Assembly: GCA_964036295.1 (NCBI GenBank)
Contig: OZ038469.1
Location: 16,921,591 to 16,985,590, forward strand
Reading direction: 5' to 3'
Length of the DNA: 64,000 nucleotides
DNA from: Plumapathes pennacea
Taxonomy: Eukaryota > Cnidaria > Anthozoa > Antipatharia > Myriopathidae
Shown here: positions 59,735-64,000 of the stretch, piece by piece
Position numbering within the stretch: the first letter of the stretch is position 1
Layout of the letters: every line of letters begins with the position of its first letter
Program-made: the position numbers and the translations under genes
The notes under the pieces: model-generated
The model's database searches: none
Told to the model about the DNA's origin: nothing
The model's input: the letters and a program-made list of their open reading frames with translations, nothing else

Positions 59735-60310
59735 GGATGTAAAGCGGTTTTAACCGTGTTTGGCCCTCAAATTCTCCTAAAGTGGTGCGAGAAGGGGCCC
59801 AGAACTTCCCAAGAACGACAGAACAACCATTAAATGGATATCGGAGAGGGATTTTAGGGCCAAAGACCGCAAAACGAATCCTTAACTGCTTTACATGCGC
59901 ACACAGGAAATGGACGACATCCCCGTGGATGGTGTGCTTAGCAGGCTGACAATGCCGCGAAGCGCTCAATAGACCTCCAGACACCAGGGTTCAAACTTTT
60001 CAGTCGGGTTTATATCCAGATGTACGTGTTCAATTTCCACCAAAGTTTTGCCACAGATACTTTAGACGGTGCATAAGAATTGGACGAATCCAAGCCAAAA
60101 TCAGTGTTCGCTAAGTTGTGTTTTCAAACTCTCAAAGTGGCCAAAAAATTTTGGTCTCAGTCGCACGTTTGAGTTTTGCGGACAATGCACGATCTGATTG
60201 GTTGAGAAACTCTTGATTGACGGAGAAAGCCATTCAATTGGTTGTAATTTGGCGCGCCGTGTTTCGAGTGGTCAGCGGCTGCACTACAAAATGTAGAAAA
60301 TCAAGCTAAA
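59735..60310. promoter_or_regulatory. Bidirectional promoter region between BAZ1A and MRM2
   Basis: The two start codons point away from each other across 576 bp. Such head-to-head spacing suggests shared promoter elements. No TATA box was recognised at a convincing position. A GC-rich patch GGCGCGCC lies at about 60251, near the MRM2 side. Confidence 0.55.
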
Positions 60311-62876
60311 ATGCTTCGGATCTGTTGGACTCAGAGTGAAGTTTTCGCAAGAAATAATGTCTTTTTAAGGTAGTTTGGCTTGTAATATTGCCATTTTTTG
60401 CAAAGAGAAATGCGGTATTGACTTCCAAAAGCTTTATGTTCATATATCTGTTCTACCATCAACAAACAGTGGTGTTCTGTTTTTTAGTCGATGCATCTCA
60501 TGTGGAAAGCATTTGTATGATTCCAGCAAGAGATCAGCCATCGGGAAGAACAGCAGCTCGACTAGATGGTTGAGACGACATCTTTCAGTAAGAGCCCCAA
60601 CAGATCAGAGTACTTCTGACACCTAATCAAGATGATGTATGTCAGTAAAAGTTAGAAAATAAACTACCTACAGTTTTCCTGACTCCTCTGCAAGAAGAAA
60701 TGAAATAATAGCTGAGAATCCTAGAAACTAGAAGCTAGAAACCTGGCACCTTTGACATCCATTCACTTAAGACATTGAGTCTTGGTTTACCCCGGGGAGG
60801 TGAATTGCTGCAAAAAGTTAGGTTGTCATTAGTACAGCTGGCTGAAGTTTATACTGCGAAAGCAAAAAACTCACTATCTAAATGAACACTACCAGTGTGT
60901 GTATAGATATTAGGACTATGTCCCTTCCTCTTGACTTGGGGTTTATCCTTTCTGGTTGTTGTCTATATTACTACTTCAGGATCCTTATGTCAAGAAAGCT
61001 TTGGAGGAAGACTATCGATGTCGAAGTGCATTCAAGCTCATAGAATTAGATGACAAGTTCCGATTCTTGCGCCCTGGGAGATTTGTGGTACAAGAATACT
61101 ACTTTACAGTCTAATGACCCCTTCTTGGATAATACACTAATTTATGATACTGCTACCTTGTTTTAAGGATGTATCACTCATTAGCCTGCATGTAGACATC
61201 CTTTTAAAAATCATTTCCTGATTTTTAGAGAAAGAACATCTGCACATAGGCTGCTGCTTATCTGCTGTTTCACACAATTTTTATTGAGCTAGTGAATAAT
61301 GATGAACTACGAACTCTAAAAATGTTTCCCTTTTAGGTGGATTGTGGAGCCAGCCCAGGTATGTTGGTCATGCAAGGCTGTTTTACTAAGAGCCAAAGAA
61401 AAAAAAAAAAAAAAAAAAAAAAAAAAACATAATGTTTGTTCAAGGCTGAGTAGGAGATTTTTTTTCATTAGAGACTTCTCTCTGGTAGGTTCCTGGTCTC
61501 AAGTGGCTGTGGAGAGAGTTGCACCACAAAAGCAAAGGGGAGGTGTGAGCACATAATAGTTTGACAGTAGTACAAGACAACTGTGATCCTTTTGTATTTT
61601 TCAGTTTTTTACCAAATATTTCAATATTACCGTAAAGTATTAAACTCTGTGTTCTGTCACTGCATACAATGGGCAAATTAGGTCTAGCAAGGCCTTAAAT
61701 TTTCTTCCATTTTGTTGTGATAAGTATTGCTAAGAGTGCAAATTTGTTGTACAAATTCTACATGTGACCTCACAAACAGAAAGTTTTTTTTTAACTCTTA
61801 TGACTCTAAATTTTGTTTCAAGGTGGTGGAAGACAACATGGTCATGTCCTTGCTGTGGATCTGTTAGGTAGATATTAATACTATGCCTTTTGTATGCCTT
61901 GCATCCCAAAAACAATTCTAATATTGAGAACCCTTTTGACCCTTACTCGCTCCTTTATTTGGGTCATAATACGACATCTAGAAATATTTAAGAAAATGTT
62001 TTGATATCATGAGAATTATTGTTTGTTGTGGTGCAGTTCAATCAGCATAACCATAAGTATAAATAAATATTTTGTCCAGAAATAAAAGACATCCCAGGTG
62101 CTACAATACTGCAGAGATGTGACTTCACAAGTGATGATACTCAAGAAAAACTGATGTCCTTGTTGCCACCAACTGGTGCAGATGTACTTATGAGGTATTA
62201 AATTTACCATCATATCAACACCACATATTATTTTGACTAGCAAACAGGAGTCTAATGGCCAGGTCCATATTTCTGTTTCAGTGATATGGCCCCAAATGCA
62301 AGTGGAAATCACAGATTGGACCACGACAGAATACTGGTGGGTGCAGGGTCAAGAACTTACAGTACATTGTGTGCTTCTATTATCTTACAGACACTTGCAT
62401 CGCAGGTTGTAGACTGGAGTTTGTCTGCAAATATCCATCAATATTAACCTGAAAATCAACACAGTTCTCTGCATGAATTGTGGATTATTTTATTTGTTGC
62501 AAAATAGTTCTGTTGTCATGGAAACATGGATTTTGCATTTTCCAGATATATTACTGGATATAATCTCTTTCAGGATCTGTCTACCTCCGCCTTTGATTTT
62601 GGCACCAGAATCCTTAGGTCAGGCGGCATTTTCCTCTGCAAACTGTGGGATGGCTATGGGACTAGAGGTACTGCAGATTGAGTTCACGGACTACAGCTAT
62701 TACTATGGACTGTTTATAGGAGCATATTCTGCTTTTCTCTGTTAGGTTTCATAAATATATTGGAGGCACATTTCAGAAAGGTCCAAAAGTGCAAACCACA
62801 AGCCAGCCGGAAGGAGTCTGCAGAGATTTACATCTATGCTCAGGATTTTAAAAGGTCACTATCAGATCATTTGTAG
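60311..62876 (+). CDS. MRM2: Mitochondrial rRNA (uridine-2'-O)-methyltransferase MRM2 (FtsJ/RrmJ family)
   Basis: Methylates a uridine in the large mitochondrial rRNA using S-adenosylmethionine. Exons: 60311-60369, 60488-60587, 60980-61087, 61337-61358, 61489-61542, 61823-61867, 62080-62194, 62282-62336, 62574-62667, 62746-62876; 260 residues (human 246). The N-terminus is Arg-containing and acid-poor, fitting a mitochondrial targeting signal. Core motifs: [27 protein letters not shown], the SAM-binding loop [43 protein letters not shown] and SRKESAEIY. The FtsJ K-D-K-E tetrad is represented by Lys in SAFKL, Asp in DMAP, Lys in FLCK and Glu in RKES. The SAM-binding loop is split over a 22-base microexon. 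Confidence 0.95.
61399..61427. repeat. Poly-A run in an MRM2 intron
   Basis: An uninterrupted run of 29 A between exons 4 and 5; no retrotransposon body was recognised upstream of it. Confidence 0.9.
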
Positions 62877-62911
62877 TAGGAGTGTAAGGAAAGTGTGTAA
62901 AATATTTTTCC

Positions 62912-63071
62912 AGTGTGATTAACTTCAGACTGGTTCAAGAGAAGGGTCCAAGAGACAATCTACATTAGAGTGCTCAACTCTTTCTCTCCCAAGTGTGATT
63001 AACTTCAGACTGGTTCAAGAGGAGGGTCAAAGAGACAATCTACATTAGAGTGCTCAACTCTTTCTCTCCCA
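62912..63071. repeat. 80-bp direct tandem duplication
   Basis: AGTGTGATTAACTTCAGACTGGTTCAAGAG...CTCAACTCTTTCTCTCCCA occurs twice with two mismatches. The sequence directly after starts the same way (AGTGTGATCAGCTTCAG) but then follows the dispersed-repeat consensus, so the duplication seems to have arisen at the edge of such an element. Confidence 0.9.
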
Positions 63072-63340
63072 AGTGTGATCAGCTTCAGTTTTTCTCCTTC
63101 AGTTTCTAACCAGACACATATTATACAGTATAGAGAACTTGGCTTAGTTTTCCTGTTTCCAGTTTGTAACTTCAGTTCACTTTATGAACCAGTTGAATCA
63201 TTGCACAGATTTATTAGTAACAGTACACAATCTATCAGTCATATAAACAAATTACCTTTTCCAAAGCACAATAATGTTGTACGTTAATATAACAAACATT
63301 TCATTTAGAAATTGCCACTACAGCTTTATATTGTAACAAT

Positions 63341-63535
63341 TTAACCCTTTCACTCCCAAGAGTGATCAAGTTCAATTTTCTCTTTCAGTTTTGGCAGCAC
63401 AAATGTATCATACAGTAAGGAGAACTTGGCTTTTGATACCTTGCTCAAATGATACCTGATTAAACTATCTATTCTCACTATATCACTCACAATTTCCTCT
63501 TAAAAGATTGGGAGAATCTGTATTTTGAACTTGAA
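63341..63535. repeat. Dispersed ~190-bp repeat (TTAACCCTTTCACTCCC family), best-preserved copy
   Basis: TTAACCCTTTCACTCCCAAGAGTGATCAAGTTCAATTTTCTC...CAGTAAGGAGAACTTGGCTTTTGATACC...CTCACTATATCACTCAC...GATTGGGAGAATCTGTATTTTGAACTTGAA. Used here as the reference for the family. No coding capacity. Confidence 0.8.
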
Positions 63536-64000
63536 CTAATATCAAACCATCTTTTGGTAACCAACCTCGTTTTCTCCAAAGAAGGGTCAATTTTAAAACA
63601 CAGTATGACTGTTCTAAATATAGTATGCAGATGAACATATGATACATACATTTTATGGATGATCCAGGAGAAAATCTTGGTGTAAGCTTGAAGGAGGTTT
63701 GTGTGCATGCTCCCCCCAGAAAAAAAAAAATGAGATTTTGTTCTCCAAAACACCATCTACATTTCCTGCCATATTAGGCTGAGAATAAAATTTTATGAAT
63801 CTGTCCAGCTTCCATTTCTGTGCAATGGTCTGGATCCACTCTTGCATTCAATGTTTTCCAAATATTTTAGTGTAAATGAAAATATAATGAAAATAATTAT
63901 ATGGCCATCTCTTCAGGTAAAATTCTTACTGTGCATATGTACTCAAATGCAAAAGGACAGTTTGTACAGGGTGCTTATCAGAATCCAGAACAATGCCTAT

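Larger units (their letters stand above)
62877..64000. other. Region downstream of MRM2 to the window edge
   Basis: Contains an 80-bp direct duplication (62912-63071), two dispersed-repeat copies and AT-rich sequence. At the far edge the minus strand has a short open stretch (IVLDSDKHPVQTVLLHLSTYA, about 63920-64000) followed by a GTAAGAAT donor-like site. This may be an exon of a convergent gene outside the window, but nothing else supports it. Confidence 0.45.

Noticed and set aside
63653..63847. Minus-strand ORF (QEWIQTIAQKWKLDRF...) as an exon of a convergent gene
   Set aside because: The phase does not join the nearby donor-like site at about 63930 without a stop, and no family was recognised.
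1..64000. CRISPR arrays, bacterial operons or ribosomal RNA genes
   Set aside because: The window is intron-rich animal DNA; the tandem repeats seen are minisatellites without the spacer pattern of CRISPR, and no rRNA or full tRNA was recognised.

Overview
The window is animal nuclear DNA: AT-rich, intron-dense and full of small inverted-repeat elements. Gene content (TBP, BAZ1A/ACF1, APLF, MRM2, glutamate carboxypeptidase II, interferon-inducible 6/27-type proteins) and repeat style fit an anthozoan cnidarian, probably a stony coral. That assignment is inference from gene families and repeat style, not from a marker gene. Genes were rebuilt exon by exon from GT/AG junctions, reading phase and family similarity. 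Every complete model closes in frame.

Layout. (1) 1-164: first exon of a type II membrane protein, cut by the window edge. (2) 489-19346: two tandem copies of a 9.4 kb unit, each with a complete 17-exon glutamate carboxypeptidase II-like gene on the minus strand and two alternative first exons that encode different membrane anchors. (3) 20017-24177, minus: APLF, a DNA double-strand-break repair scaffold with FHA domain, Ku-binding motif, two PBZ zinc fingers and acidic tail. (4) 25983-44774, plus: four genes ending in an IFI6/IFI27 (ISG12) glycine/alanine-rich membrane domain. One of them (28661-34866) is a 377-residue fusion of an NDRG-like alpha/beta-hydrolase fold to this domain, the most unusual object in the window. 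(5) 45792-48151, minus: TBP. (6) 48934-59734, minus: BAZ1A/ACF1, with WAC, DDT, WAKZ and two PHD fingers but no bromodomain. (7) 60311-62876, plus: MRM2, the mitochondrial rRNA 2'-O-methyltransferase, divergent from BAZ1A.

The genes do not form a pathway. TBP and BAZ1A act in transcription and chromatin, APLF in end joining, MRM2 in mitochondrial ribosome assembly. The IFI27-like cluster is the part most likely linked to innate immunity or mitochondrial and membrane stress. The introns and spacers carry foldback/MITE elements, a solo LTR with an exact 5-bp target duplication, nested insertions, a foldback sequence inside an APLF coding exon, and a minisatellite that multiplies a splice acceptor in BAZ1A.
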